A DNA stretch of 64,000 nucleotides from an uncultured Clostridium sp. (GCA_900542035.1 UQMJ01000008.1:34558-98557), one strand, 5' to 3'; shown: positions 18,770-27,024, counted from the first letter of the stretch. Translations and numbers: made by a program. Notes: a model not told the origin generated them from the letters alone.

Positions 18770-20182
18770 ATGGTTAGCGAAAGCAGAGGAAAGTACTTAT
18801 TTAAGAATACATTTATTTTTACGATTGGAAGCATAGCGACAAAACTTATAACGTTTATTTTGGTTCCAATTTACACGCATATTTTGACAACACAAGAATA
18901 CGGTGTTGTAGATTTGATTTCAACAATTAGTATGGTGTTAGCACCAGTAATAATTTTAAATATAAGTGAAAGTGTTATGCGTTTTTCTCTGGATAAGGAT
19001 GCTGACCATAATCAGATAATGAGCTCAGGAATAGTGATCCTCATAATGGCAGTGGTAGGAGGAATATTTATTATTCCTATTATAAAACTTTTTGAAAATC
19101 TTAGAGAATATTCTTACTATTTGTATTTTTACACAATATCTAGTGCCAGCACACAATTGTTTTTATGTTATTTACGAGGAAAAGAAGAATTGATGCAATA
19201 TACCTGTGGAAATATCATAAATACATTTAGCGTTGCAATTTTTAATATCCTGTTTTTGGTTATATTAAAAAAAGGGATAGAAGGATATTTGATAGCGTAT
19301 ATAATTGCGAATACAGTAACGACAGTATATGCATTTTTTGTAGGAAACGTATTAGGTGTCATTAAGAACTTTAAAATAGATAAGGGATTAACAGTGGCAA
19401 TGTTAAAATATTCTCTGGTGTTAGTTCCGAATGTATTTATGTGGTGGATTATGAACTCTGCCGATCGTATTGTGATTACTGCGGTTATTGGTGTTGCAGC
19501 AAATGGTATTTTCGCAATTGCTTATAAAATTCCATCTTTGATGTCAACTGTAGCTGGGATTTTTAACCAAGCATGGTCTTACTCGGCAATTCGTGAAGAT
19601 GAAAGTGAAGATAAGGAAAGTTATACAAACAATGTGTATAAAGGATTTTTTATGGTTATTTCTTTATCGGCACTTGGGATGCTGATGATTCTCAAACCAT
19701 TTATGTATGTATATGTTAATGAAGCTTATTATAGTGCATGGAGATATGCGCCATATTTGATAATAGGGTTTGTATTTCAGGCACTTGCTTCATTTCTTTC
19801 TACACCTTATACAGTAAATAAAGATAGCAAAGGATTTTTGTTTTCGGCTACATTTGGAGCGATAGTTAACATTGCATTAAATTTTTTGTTGGTTTTTAGA
19901 TGGGGACTTACAGGCGTTGCAATAGCAACGAGTGTAAGCTATATAGCAGTGTTTTTTTACCGAGTTAAAGATACAAAAAAATATGTGCAAATGGATGTTT
20001 TTAATAAAAGGTATCTATTAATAATGATAATTTTATTTATACAAGCTATGGTAGTATATAGTGAAAGTAATCTTTCTTATATGTTGTTAATGATGTTTTT
20101 CCTATTAGGAATAATTTTACAGCATGAAACATGGTATCCACTGTATGCGCAATTTAAAAGCAAAGTAATGCATAGAAAGTGA
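18770..20182 (+). CDS. Wzx-like oligosaccharide flippase (second of two)
   Basis: A 470-residue membrane protein with the same family landmarks: FTIGSIATKLITFILVPIYT, TTQEYGVVDLI, and NSADRIVITAVIG in the middle. It is clearly related to but diverged from its upstream neighbour, so this is not a recent duplication. GAGG lies before the start. Its last codons overlap a possible GTG start of the next gene, suggesting coupled translation. Confidence 0.88.
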   Translation: MVSESRGKYLFKNTFIFTIGSIATKLITFILVPIYTHILTTQEYGVVDLISTISMVLAPVIILNISESVMRFSLDKDADHNQIMSSGIVILIMAVVGGIFIIPIIKLFENLREYSYYLYFYTISSASTQLFLCYLRGKEELMQYTCGNIINTFSVAIFNILFLVILKKGIEGYLIAYIIANTVTTVYAFFVGNVLGVIKNFKIDKGLTVAMLKYSLVLVPNVFMWWIMNSADRIVITAVIGVAANGIFAIAYKIPSLMSTVAGIFNQAWSYSAIREDESEDKESYTNNVYKGFFMVISLSALGMLMILKPFMYVYVNEAYYSAWRYAPYLIIGFVFQALASFLSTPYTVNKDSKGFLFSATFGAIVNIALNFLLVFRWGLTGVAIATSVSYIAVFFYRVKDTKKYVQMDVFNKRYLLIMIILFIQAMVVYSESNLSYMLLMMFFLLGIILQHETWYPLYAQFKSKVMHRK

Positions 20183-20205
20183 AAATATTACGAGGGATGG
20201 TACAG

Positions 20206-21330
20206 ATGCGGAGATTAGTATGTGAAGAAAATATGTGTACAGGCTGTAAGGCGTGTATTGACAAATGTGTAAAGGATGCTATATCAATTAAAGATGATCT
20301 TGATTCATTTAATGCAGTTATTGATGAAAGTAAATGTATAGATTGTGGAGCCTGCCATAAAGTATGTCCCAATAATACACCAGTTGAATTAAAGAAACAG
20401 TTATCATGGCATCAAGGGTGGACGAATGAAAAGGAGGAAAGAGAAAAAAGTTCCTCTGGTGGATTTGCAACAGTGCTTTCGAAAGAATTTATTAGACAGA
20501 ACGGAGTTGTTTGCAGTTGTGCTTTTTCAAATGGAGATTTTATGTTTGAAATAGCTGAATCAGAAGAAGCAGTAGAAAAGTTTCGTGGTTCTAAATATGT
20601 AAAGAGTAATCCTGAAGGAATTTATAAAAAAATAAACGAATTGTTGAGAACACAGAAAAAAGTGCTTTTTATTGGATTACCATGTCAAGTGGCAGCAGTA
20701 AAAAATTTCGTTGGAAAAAAGAATGAGCAGAATTTATATACCGTAGATTTAATTTGTCATGGTACACCGTCTGTTAAAATACTTGAAAATTACCTGAGTC
20801 AATATAAAGTGAATTTGAGAAAAATTAAGGATATTTCTTTTCGGACAAAGAATTCGTTTATGTTAAAAAACAATGAGAGGCCAATTATTGATTCACGAAT
20901 TCAAGATAGATATACAATGACATTTTTATCTTCACTAAATTATACTGAGAACTGTTATTCGTGTAAGTATGCAACAGATAAGCGTGTTGGCGATATTACA
21001 ATTGGTGATTCCTGGGGAAGTGGATTAACGGAAGAGATTGAAAAAGGAATTTCTCTTATTATGTGTCAGACTGAAAAAGGGAAAGAATTATTAAAATTGA
21101 TACCTTTTCATTTTGAAAAAGTAAATATTGATGAGGCATTAAAAAATAATCATCAATTAAGACATCCGGCAATAGCACCAGAAAAAAGAAAAGAGTTTTT
21201 TGAGGGAATAAAAAAGGGAAAAAAATACGATGCAGTTGTAGCAAAAATTTATCCAAAGGCTTGTTTAAAACAAAGAATCAAGAAAATTTTGTATTCTTTT
21301 CGGGGGGGCAGTATGAGATTTACCGTTTAA
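20206..21330 (+). CDS. FrhB-type Fe-S protein (coenzyme F420 hydrogenase/dehydrogenase beta family) of polysaccharide clusters
   Basis: A roughly 374-residue protein with two 4Fe-4S ferredoxin motifs at the N-terminus (CTGCKACIDKC and CIDCGACHKVCP) and an FrhB-like domain containing KSSSGGFATVLSKEF, FRGSKYVKS, LFIGLPCQVAAVK and DLICHGTPS. A further Cys pair appears in NCYSCKYA. Such genes are frequent in polysaccharide loci beside pyruvyl transferases; a redox role is assumed, the exact reaction is not known. ATG 20206 is preferred because GAGGGA sits about nine bases upstream; GTG 20179 and ATG 20197 are alternatives. The C-terminus runs through a G7 tract, so its last few residues depend on tract length. 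Confidence 0.82.
   Translation: MRRLVCEENMCTGCKACIDKCVKDAISIKDDLDSFNAVIDESKCIDCGACHKVCPNNTPVELKKQLSWHQGWTNEKEEREKSSSGGFATVLSKEFIRQNGVVCSCAFSNGDFMFEIAESEEAVEKFRGSKYVKSNPEGIYKKINELLRTQKKVLFIGLPCQVAAVKNFVGKKNEQNLYTVDLICHGTPSVKILENYLSQYKVNLRKIKDISFRTKNSFMLKNNERPIIDSRIQDRYTMTFLSSLNYTENCYSCKYATDKRVGDITIGDSWGSGLTEEIEKGISLIMCQTEKGKELLKLIPFHFEKVNIDEALKNNHQLRHPAIAPEKRKEFFEGIKKGKKYDAVVAKIYPKACLKQRIKKILYSFRGGSMRFTV
21302..21308 (+). repeat. G7 homopolymer at the 3' end of the FrhB-like gene
   Basis: Seven G flanked by C and C. The current frame ends RGGSMRFTV; with G8 it would end RGGQYEIYRLTVWK; with G6 it stops after RGAV. All changes affect only the last few residues, so this tract may modulate the tail or mark a recombination joint with the following duplicated segment. 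Confidence 0.8.
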
Positions 21331-21348
21331 CGGTCTGGAAGTAATAGT

Positions 21349-21627
21349 ATGAGAATGAATTTAATAGAAACAATACAACAAATACTAAATAACATAATTC
21401 GTAGCGTGTTAGCAGCACTGTATCAATCATTCTGGGCGGCCCTGTTGTTAGCTGGAGTTTCAATATTTGAGAACTGTGATATGGAAGAGTCTAAAGGTAG
21501 TGGGGCATTTGTATTGACAATCGAATTTGTTCAAGTACTATTTCACTTGGGTACATTTCAACTATCAGATTTGTTTTATAATACTCTTGGTGGAATGATT
21601 TACTATAGTTTTTTCAAAAAAAATTAA
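21349..21627 (+). pseudogene. internally deleted copy of the VanZ-like gene at 22771
   Basis: The first 40 codons (MRMNLIETIQQILNN...LLLAGVS) and the last 35 or so (LTIEFVQVLFHLGTFQLSDL) match the intact VanZ-like gene 1.4 kb downstream, but about 329 bases of the middle are missing. The joint falls at a shared TTTG (22888-22891 and 23217-23220 of the intact copy). A one-base loss a little further on returns the reading to the original frame. The 25 or so bases before the start are also duplicated. The 92-residue product lacks most membrane helices and is unlikely to work. Confidence 0.8.
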
Positions 21628-21713
21628 ATACAGGGTTTATTCAATAGCAAAGTATTTGCTTGGTATGTATTTAATATCTTAGAAATATAATAATGCAAAG
21701 GAATATGATAAAT

Positions 21714-22619
21714 ATGAAAACAACATTACTTATTATGGCAGCCGGAATCGGCAGCCGATTTGGAACAGGAATCAAACAATTAGAGCCAGTCGATGATGCT
21801 GGCCATATTATCATGGATTATTCGATTCATGATGCGATTGAAGCTGGTTTCAACCATGTGGTATTTATCATCCGCAGGGATATCGAGAAAGAGTTCAAAG
21901 AGGTGATTGGCGACCGCATTACATCTATCTGTAACTCTTATGGTGTAGCAGTGGACTATGCTTTCCAGGATATCAACGATATCCCTGGCATTTTGCCAGA
22001 AGGCCGAACGAAACCGTGGGGAACAGGTCAGGCCGTACTTGCAGCAAAAAAGGTTATTGACACTCCATTTATTGTAATCAATGCAGATGATTATTATGGT
22101 AAGGAAGGCTTTAAAGCTATCCATGAGTATCTGATAAATGGCGGAAAGTCGTGTATGGCGGGCTTTGTTCTGAAGAATACGCTGTCTGACAATGGTGGCG
22201 TTACTCGTGGAATCTGCAAGATGGACGCAGAGAATAATCTGACCGAAGTTGTAGAGACTAAAAATATTGTAAAGTGCGGGAGCGGAGCAGAAGCAGATGG
22301 ACAGACCATTGATGCTGAAACTCTCGTTTCCATGAATATGTGGGGATTGACACCCGATTTTTTAGAAGTGTTGGAGAACGGATTTGAGGAGTTTTTTGAA
22401 AAAGACGTGAAACAGAATCCAACAACGGCAGAGTATCTGATTCCGGTAGTGATTGGCCAGTTGTTGAACCAGGGTAAAATATCCGTGAAGGTGCTAAAAA
22501 GTAATGACACTTGGTATGGCATGACATATAAGGAAGATGTTGCATCTGTGAAGCTCAGCTTCAAAAAAATGCTGGAGAACGGCGCATATAAGGCTGACTT
22601 ATTTAGTGACCTTAAATGA
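21714..22619 (+). CDS. sugar-phosphate nucleotidyltransferase
   Basis: A 301-residue cytoplasmic enzyme of the NTP_transferase family, making an NDP-sugar from a sugar-1-phosphate. The start reads MKTTLLIMAAGIGSRFGTG, the nucleotide-binding signature GxGSRF, with acceptor-side KPWGTGQAVLAAK and metal-binding NADDYYG. ATG 21714 is preferred because AAAGGA lies about 10 bases upstream; ATG 21693 is in frame further up. Higher GC than the cassette before it suggests a different origin. Enzymes of this type often sit beside a sugar kinase; the nearest candidate is the kinase half of the protein at 25397, now separated by VanZ-like and Rpn genes. Confidence 0.87.
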   Translation: MKTTLLIMAAGIGSRFGTGIKQLEPVDDAGHIIMDYSIHDAIEAGFNHVVFIIRRDIEKEFKEVIGDRITSICNSYGVAVDYAFQDINDIPGILPEGRTKPWGTGQAVLAAKKVIDTPFIVINADDYYGKEGFKAIHEYLINGGKSCMAGFVLKNTLSDNGGVTRGICKMDAENNLTEVVETKNIVKCGSGAEADGQTIDAETLVSMNMWGLTPDFLEVLENGFEEFFEKDVKQNPTTAEYLIPVVIGQLLNQGKISVKVLKSNDTWYGMTYKEDVASVKLSFKKMLENGAYKADLFSDLK

Positions 22620-22770
22620 CCAGTAGCCGGAGATGGTTAAAGCAACTAAAAAGAGACTCAAGAATAGCTTCCCAACTATATACCCCTTTTTCTTTCCAGT
22701 CTCAATTTTCAGCAAGTTCGTTCGGAACACTTTTGAATAAGAAGCCATTTAATGGTCTGGAAGTAATAGT

Positions 22771-23409
22771 ATGAGGATGAATTTGATGGAAACAATACAA
22801 CAAGTACTAAATAGTATAATTCGCAATGTATTAACAGCGCTGTATCAGCCATTCTGGGCAGCTCTGTTGTTAGCCGGAGTTTCGATGTTTGCATTTCTAT
22901 ATGCAAAGGAACATGACTGGAAGAACGACAATTTTCTTCCGCAGATGATACGCGTCTGGTATAATGAGTTTCGCAGTTCATCAACTTTTCGCAGGACATT
23001 TTTATTAGTATTTTATACAACCATGATCTTATTTCGGACGGTATTAAACCGGCAGATTTGGTTTGATCCGTTAGGAAAAATTATGGGAGGATGGGGACTG
23101 TATGATGAAAATGGAACTCTTACTACGGAATCGATAGAAAATTTTATGTTATTTGTGCCATTTACGATCTTGCTCTTCTGGGCATTCAGAGAGCAGATTT
23201 TCAGAAAAGAACCGTATTTGAAAGCTGTGATATGGAAGAGCCTAAAGATAGTGGGAACATTTGCGCTGACAATCGAATTTGTTCAGGTACTATTTCATTT
23301 GGGTACATTCCAACTATCAGATTTGTTTTATAATACCCTTGGCGGAATGTGTGGCGGAATGATTTATTATAGTTTTTATGTTCTAAAAAGACGTTTGCTG
23401 CAGATGTAA
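22771..23409 (+). CDS. VanZ-like family membrane protein (intact copy)
   Basis: A 212-residue protein with four to five hydrophobic helices; the ending TIEFVQVLFHLGTFQLSDLFYNTLGGMCGG is characteristic of VanZ-like proteins (the family of the teicoplanin-resistance accessory VanZ, mostly of unknown function). GGAAG lies before the start. A deleted duplicate is at 21349. The 151-base gap before it carries no obvious terminator. Confidence 0.82.
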   Translation: MRMNLMETIQQVLNSIIRNVLTALYQPFWAALLLAGVSMFAFLYAKEHDWKNDNFLPQMIRVWYNEFRSSSTFRRTFLLVFYTTMILFRTVLNRQIWFDPLGKIMGGWGLYDENGTLTTESIENFMLFVPFTILLFWAFREQIFRKEPYLKAVIWKSLKIVGTFALTIEFVQVLFHLGTFQLSDLFYNTLGGMCGGMIYYSFYVLKRRLLQM

Positions 23410-23480
23410 AATCAATGGCTCTTTCAGCAAAACTATGTTATAATTCCTTCATAGGATTCCTCTGTGGAACTGGAGGAAAT

Positions 23481-24371
23481 ATGAAGAAACGAAAAACACT
23501 GCAGGACTTGACAATTAAGGATAACTTTCTGTTTGGCGCAGTAATGCACGTAGAGGAAAACTGCAAGGGATTTCTGGAACTGGTACTGGGGTTTCCCATC
23601 GCCCATGTTGTAGTGAGCAAAGAGAGAAGTATGATTTATCATCCGGAATATAAAGGTGTACGCCTGGACATTTATGCGGAAGATGAAAACCATACCCACT
23701 ACAACGTGGAGATGCAGATGCGCAGAAAGAAGGCTCTTGGAAAGCGAAGCCGCTATTATCACAGCCAGATTGTAATGGAAGCCCTGGAAAGCGGAGAAGA
23801 GTATGAAACCATTCCGGATACCTTCGTAATCTTTGTATGCGATTTTGATCCGTTTGGAAAAGAACTTTACTGTTACACGTTTCAAAATGAATGCAAAGAA
23901 GACAGAAACGTGAAACTGGAAGATGGCTGCTGCACCATCTTCTTAAGCACCCAGGGAAAGAAGGAAGAACTGGTTTCGCCGGATCTTGTCAGGCTCCTAA
24001 AGTTTGTAATGGCTGACCTGGAGGAAAGCGAAGGGGATTTTGGAGATGAACTGGTAGAAAGGTTCCAGAAGACCATTCGCGAAATCAAGGCCGATCGGGA
24101 AATGGGAGGACGCTATATGATTTTCGAAGAGATGCTGCGGGAAGAAAAGCAAGAAGGAAGGATAGAGGGAACTATAAAAGCCAAACAAGATGATATTTTG
24201 GAACTTCTGGAAGATTTGGGAGAGATTCCAAAAGAGCTGCAGGAGAAAATCGAAGGTCAGGAAGATCTTGGAAAACTTAAGGTTCTGCACAAGATGGCAG
24301 CCAGAGCAGACTCTATAGGTGCATTTGAGAAGGAAGCAGAAGCGTATCTTTGTTCCAAAGAAGCAAAATAA
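23481..24371 (+). CDS. Rpn-family PD-(D/E)XK nuclease/transposase-like protein
   Basis: A 296-residue protein. ATG 23481 follows TGGAGGA by five bases. The N-terminus KKRKTLQDLTIKDNFLFGAVM and the nuclease-type core GVRLDIYAEDENHTHYNVEMQ (Asp, then Glu-x-Gln) with RSRYYHSQI are typical of the PDDEXK_2/Rpn group, linked to recombination-promoting DNA cleavage in E. coli RpnA. The C-terminal half is helical and charged, with EMLREEKQEGRIEGTIKAKQ as is usual. TTATAAT-like sequence is present at about 23438-23444. A shredded second copy lies 0.5 kb downstream. Confidence 0.87.
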   Translation: MKKRKTLQDLTIKDNFLFGAVMHVEENCKGFLELVLGFPIAHVVVSKERSMIYHPEYKGVRLDIYAEDENHTHYNVEMQMRRKKALGKRSRYYHSQIVMEALESGEEYETIPDTFVIFVCDFDPFGKELYCYTFQNECKEDRNVKLEDGCCTIFLSTQGKKEELVSPDLVRLLKFVMADLEESEGDFGDELVERFQKTIREIKADREMGGRYMIFEEMLREEKQEGRIEGTIKAKQDDILELLEDLGEIPKELQEKIEGQEDLGKLKVLHKMAARADSIGAFEKEAEAYLCSKEAK

Positions 24372-24663
24372 TTAGACCTACTTATTTTCGGCAATGGTTC
24401 ACATTGTCAGAAACGATTCTATCCCAATGCCATCTGCGGCATTGGGACTTATCAGAACTCTTAAACAGAGTGTCTTACTAATTCGGTAATTTATCAATCA
24501 TAATATTTAAACAGAGGAATTCTATTATTTAGCAATTGTTTTAAGCCTGTATAAAAAGTGCTCATCATGCATATGTTCTAAGAGGGCATCTATGGACAAA
24601 AGTGGTTCATAAATATTCTCTTTGTTACAAATACTAAGAAAATACAGGAAAGGGGAATGCGTT
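24372..24663. other. gap after the Rpn gene, with a perfect hairpin
   Basis: The only structure I see in this 292-base gap is a hairpin with perfect 10-bp arms, TCCCAATGCC (24422-24431) and GGCATTGGGA (24438-24447), loop of six. It lacks a T-run, so it is not a standard terminator. The rest is AT-rich without recognisable sites. Confidence 0.5.
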
Positions 24664-24810
24664 ATGATAACTTTATTGGTAACTGCTGGAATATTATTGT
24701 TTCTGGCAGTGAATTTTGTATTGTACTGCTGCTTAAAAGAGGCAGCAAAAGCAGATCAGATATATGAAAGATTAAATGAAATAAGGGAACGGGAAGGAAA
24801 AGATGAATAG
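24664..24810 (+). CDS. small single-helix membrane protein, unknown
   Basis: A 48-residue product: one membrane helix (LLVTAGILLFLAVNFVLYCC) followed by a charged tail (YERLNEIREREGKDE). ATG 24664 is favoured by AAAGGGGA upstream. It resembles many unnamed small membrane proteins. It lies between the intact and broken Rpn copies; whether it is expressed is unknown. Confidence 0.5.
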   Translation: MITLLVTAGILLFLAVNFVLYCCLKEAAKADQIYERLNEIREREGKDE

Positions 24811-24861
24811 ATAAGCATAGGACACCTGCTGCAATTGTATGAATCGGAATTACTTTCCTGT

Positions 24862-24992
24862 TTGGCAAAACTGTGTTATAATCCTCTTATAAAGACCATT
24901 CGCGAGAACAAGGCCGATCGGGAAATGGGCGAACTCTATAGGTGCCTTTGAGCGGGAAGCAGAAGCCTACCTTTGCTCCGAAGAAGCAAAAT
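24862..24992 (+). pseudogene. shredded remnant of a second Rpn-family gene
   Basis: Three short blocks match the intact Rpn gene in order: the upstream region around its TTATAAT (24867-24890 versus 23428-23453), an internal block (about 24897-24929 versus 24071-24103) and the 3' end including the stop codon (about 24933-24992 versus 24310-24371). Similarity continues past the stop for about 35 bases. Everything between the blocks is deleted, so no protein is made. Confidence 0.75.
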
Positions 24993-25287
24993 AATCAGAA
25001 CTACCTGCTTTCGACAATGGCGCGGCATTGGAGGCTTTGCATTGGAAGAAATACCGCTTGTTTTTTCGGGCATTTCTGAATATAATATAGCTTGGATAAT
25101 GTTGCTGAAAGAAAATTTGCTGAACTGCATTTTGTCATTGCTAAATTTTTTTGTAAATATTTGAAAAAACATAGAAATAATTAATGATTAATAGAAGGTT
25201 TTAAAACTATTTTTAGAGGCTTTTTACAAAAATATGAAAAAGATAAAACTTTATTAATTAACTCTTTCATATTTAAGAAATTGTTGA

Positions 25288-25293
25288 TATAAT
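25288..25293 (+). promoter_or_regulatory. putative -10 box upstream of the fusion gene
   Basis: TATAAT at 25288-25293; the -35 region is weak (TTTCAT 17 bases upstream). A transcript would start near 25300 and include the hairpin at 25311-25349. The rest of the stretch 24993-25280 shows no gene. Confidence 0.4.
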
Positions 25294-25310
25294 AACTATG
25301 CATATCTTGC

Positions 25311-25349
25311 GCCTCTGAGTGTTTTGTTTCGCAACTTACACTCGGGGGC
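25311..25349 (+). promoter_or_regulatory. leader hairpin before the NeuD/NahK-like fusion gene
   Basis: A 12-bp stem forms between GCCTCTGAGTGT (25311-25322) and ACACTCGGGGGC (25338-25349), with two GU pairs and a 15-base loop. It sits about 10 bases after the predicted transcription start and 47 bases before the start codon. ATTCTTATTATTA follows. It could stabilise the mRNA or act as a weak attenuator; it matches no riboswitch I know. Confidence 0.45.
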
Positions 25350-25396
25350 ATTCTTATTATTATGAATAAAAAAGATGGAATACAAAGGAGAGTATA

Positions 25397-27019
25397 ATGA
25401 AACGTTTACTGATACTTGGGGCTGGGGGATTTGGCCAGATGGTAAAAGAGACTGCGCTGCTGCTGGGGTATGAAGAAGTAGTGTTTTTGGATGATGCGGA
25501 AAAACGCGCGGATGTTGTTGGAAAATGCTGCGATTATGTGATTAAGCATACAGAGTATCCCATGGCGGTGGCGGCGTTTGGAAACAACCGTACCCGTCTG
25601 TACTGGACAGATAAGCTTATAGAAGAAGGATATCAGGTGCCGGCGATTATCCATCCGTCGGCAATTATCAGTCCGAGCGCAGTAATCGGACAGGGATGCT
25701 TTGTGATGCAGAGAGCAGTTGTAAATACCCATACCCGTATTGAACGGGCGGCGCTGATTAACAGCGGAGCAGTTGTGGATCATGATTCTGTAGTAGGCTG
25801 CGGCGCTCATGTGTGTCTTGGAAGCATTGTAAAGGCTAACTGCACCATTGAGCCAGGGAAAAAGGTAGAGGCTGGAGAAGTTGTGTTCTCAACGAGAAGA
25901 AAGATTGAAGGGGCAGACAGCCGTTCTCTGGAAGATGCGGTATATGCATTTGGATTTGGTCCCCGATGCAGTTATGTAAAGCCTTTTGGAGAGGGACATA
26001 TTAATGAAACCTATGCGGTCTATATGCCGGATGAAAACGGAGTGGATCAGCCTCTTTATGTGCTTCAGAGAATTAATATTCATGTATTTAAGAATCCAGA
26101 GCAGGTTATGGAGAATATTTTTGGCGTAACCGAATATCTTCGCGACGTGATCCGTCGGGAAGGCGGAGATTTGGACAGAGAGACGCTGTCTTACATTAAA
26201 ACCAAGAGCGGGGAGCCTTATTTTGAGGATGATGAAGGTCAGCCGTGGCGCTGTTTAAATTATGTGTCTAATTCTGTCTGCTACCAGCTTGTAGAGAATC
26301 CGGATCAGTTTTACCAGTCGGCAAGAAGTTTTGGACATTTCTTAAAGCAGCTTGGGGAGTATCCGGCAGACAGCCTCTATGAGACCATTCCCCAGTTCCA
26401 TGATACGGTAAAACGGTTCCTGGATTTTGAATCTGCAGTGAAAAAGGATGTGAAAAACAGGGGGCGTCTCTGCCGTCCTGAGATTGAGTTTGCGCTTGCC
26501 AGAAAGGATGACTGCAGTGTACTGATGGATCAGCTGCATGAGGGAATCCTGCCTCTTCGGGTTACCCACAATGATACAAAGCTCAATAATATTTTATTTG
26601 ATGCCGATACAGGAAAAGGTCTCTGCATTATTGATTTAGATACCATTATGCCAGGACTTGCAGCCAATGATTTCGGAGATTCCATCCGTTTTGGCGCTTC
26701 TACTGCAGAAGAGGATGAACCAGATCTGGACAAAGTTCATTTTGATATTCATTTATACGAACTTTATGTAAAAGGCTATATGGAAATGGCAAAAGACGTA
26801 CTGACTCCGGCTGAGATGGCAAGTCTTCCGTGGGGCGCGCGTCTGATGACGTTTGAATGCGGCATCCGGTTTTTGATGGACTTTTTGCAGGGAGATATTT
26901 ATTTTAAAACCGCGTATCCGGAGCACAACCTGGTACGTGCCAGAACCCAGTTCCGGCTTGTAAAAGAAATGGAAGAACAGTTTGAAACTATGTGCGAAAT
27001 CGTAAGCAGATACGAATGA
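25397..27019 (+). CDS. fusion of a NeuD-like sugar acyltransferase and a NahK-like sugar kinase
   Basis: A 540-residue two-domain protein. Residues 1-175 look like the NeuD/PglD sialic-acid-type acetyltransferase: LLILGAGGFGQMVKETA, then hexapeptide repeats HPSAIISPSAVIGQGCFVM, INSGAVVDHDSVVG and GSIVKANCTI. Residues about 185-540 look like N-acetylhexosamine 1-kinase of the APH fold: FGEGHINETYAV, the catalytic loop THNDTKLNNIL (His391, Asp393, Asn396) and IDLDTIMPGLAANDFGDSIRFG. The reading frame is continuous through the junction. It would activate an amino sugar to the 1-phosphate, a substrate for a nucleotidyltransferase like that at 21714. AAAGGAG precedes the start and a terminator follows the stop. 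Confidence 0.83.
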   Translation: MKRLLILGAGGFGQMVKETALLLGYEEVVFLDDAEKRADVVGKCCDYVIKHTEYPMAVAAFGNNRTRLYWTDKLIEEGYQVPAIIHPSAIISPSAVIGQGCFVMQRAVVNTHTRIERAALINSGAVVDHDSVVGCGAHVCLGSIVKANCTIEPGKKVEAGEVVFSTRRKIEGADSRSLEDAVYAFGFGPRCSYVKPFGEGHINETYAVYMPDENGVDQPLYVLQRINIHVFKNPEQVMENIFGVTEYLRDVIRREGGDLDRETLSYIKTKSGEPYFEDDEGQPWRCLNYVSNSVCYQLVENPDQFYQSARSFGHFLKQLGEYPADSLYETIPQFHDTVKRFLDFESAVKKDVKNRGRLCRPEIEFALARKDDCSVLMDQLHEGILPLRVTHNDTKLNNILFDADTGKGLCIIDLDTIMPGLAANDFGDSIRFGASTAEEDEPDLDKVHFDIHLYELYVKGYMEMAKDVLTPAEMASLPWGARLMTFECGIRFLMDFLQGDIYFKTAYPEHNLVRARTQFRLVKEMEEQFETMCEIVSRYE

Positions 27020-27024
27020 CAGAA

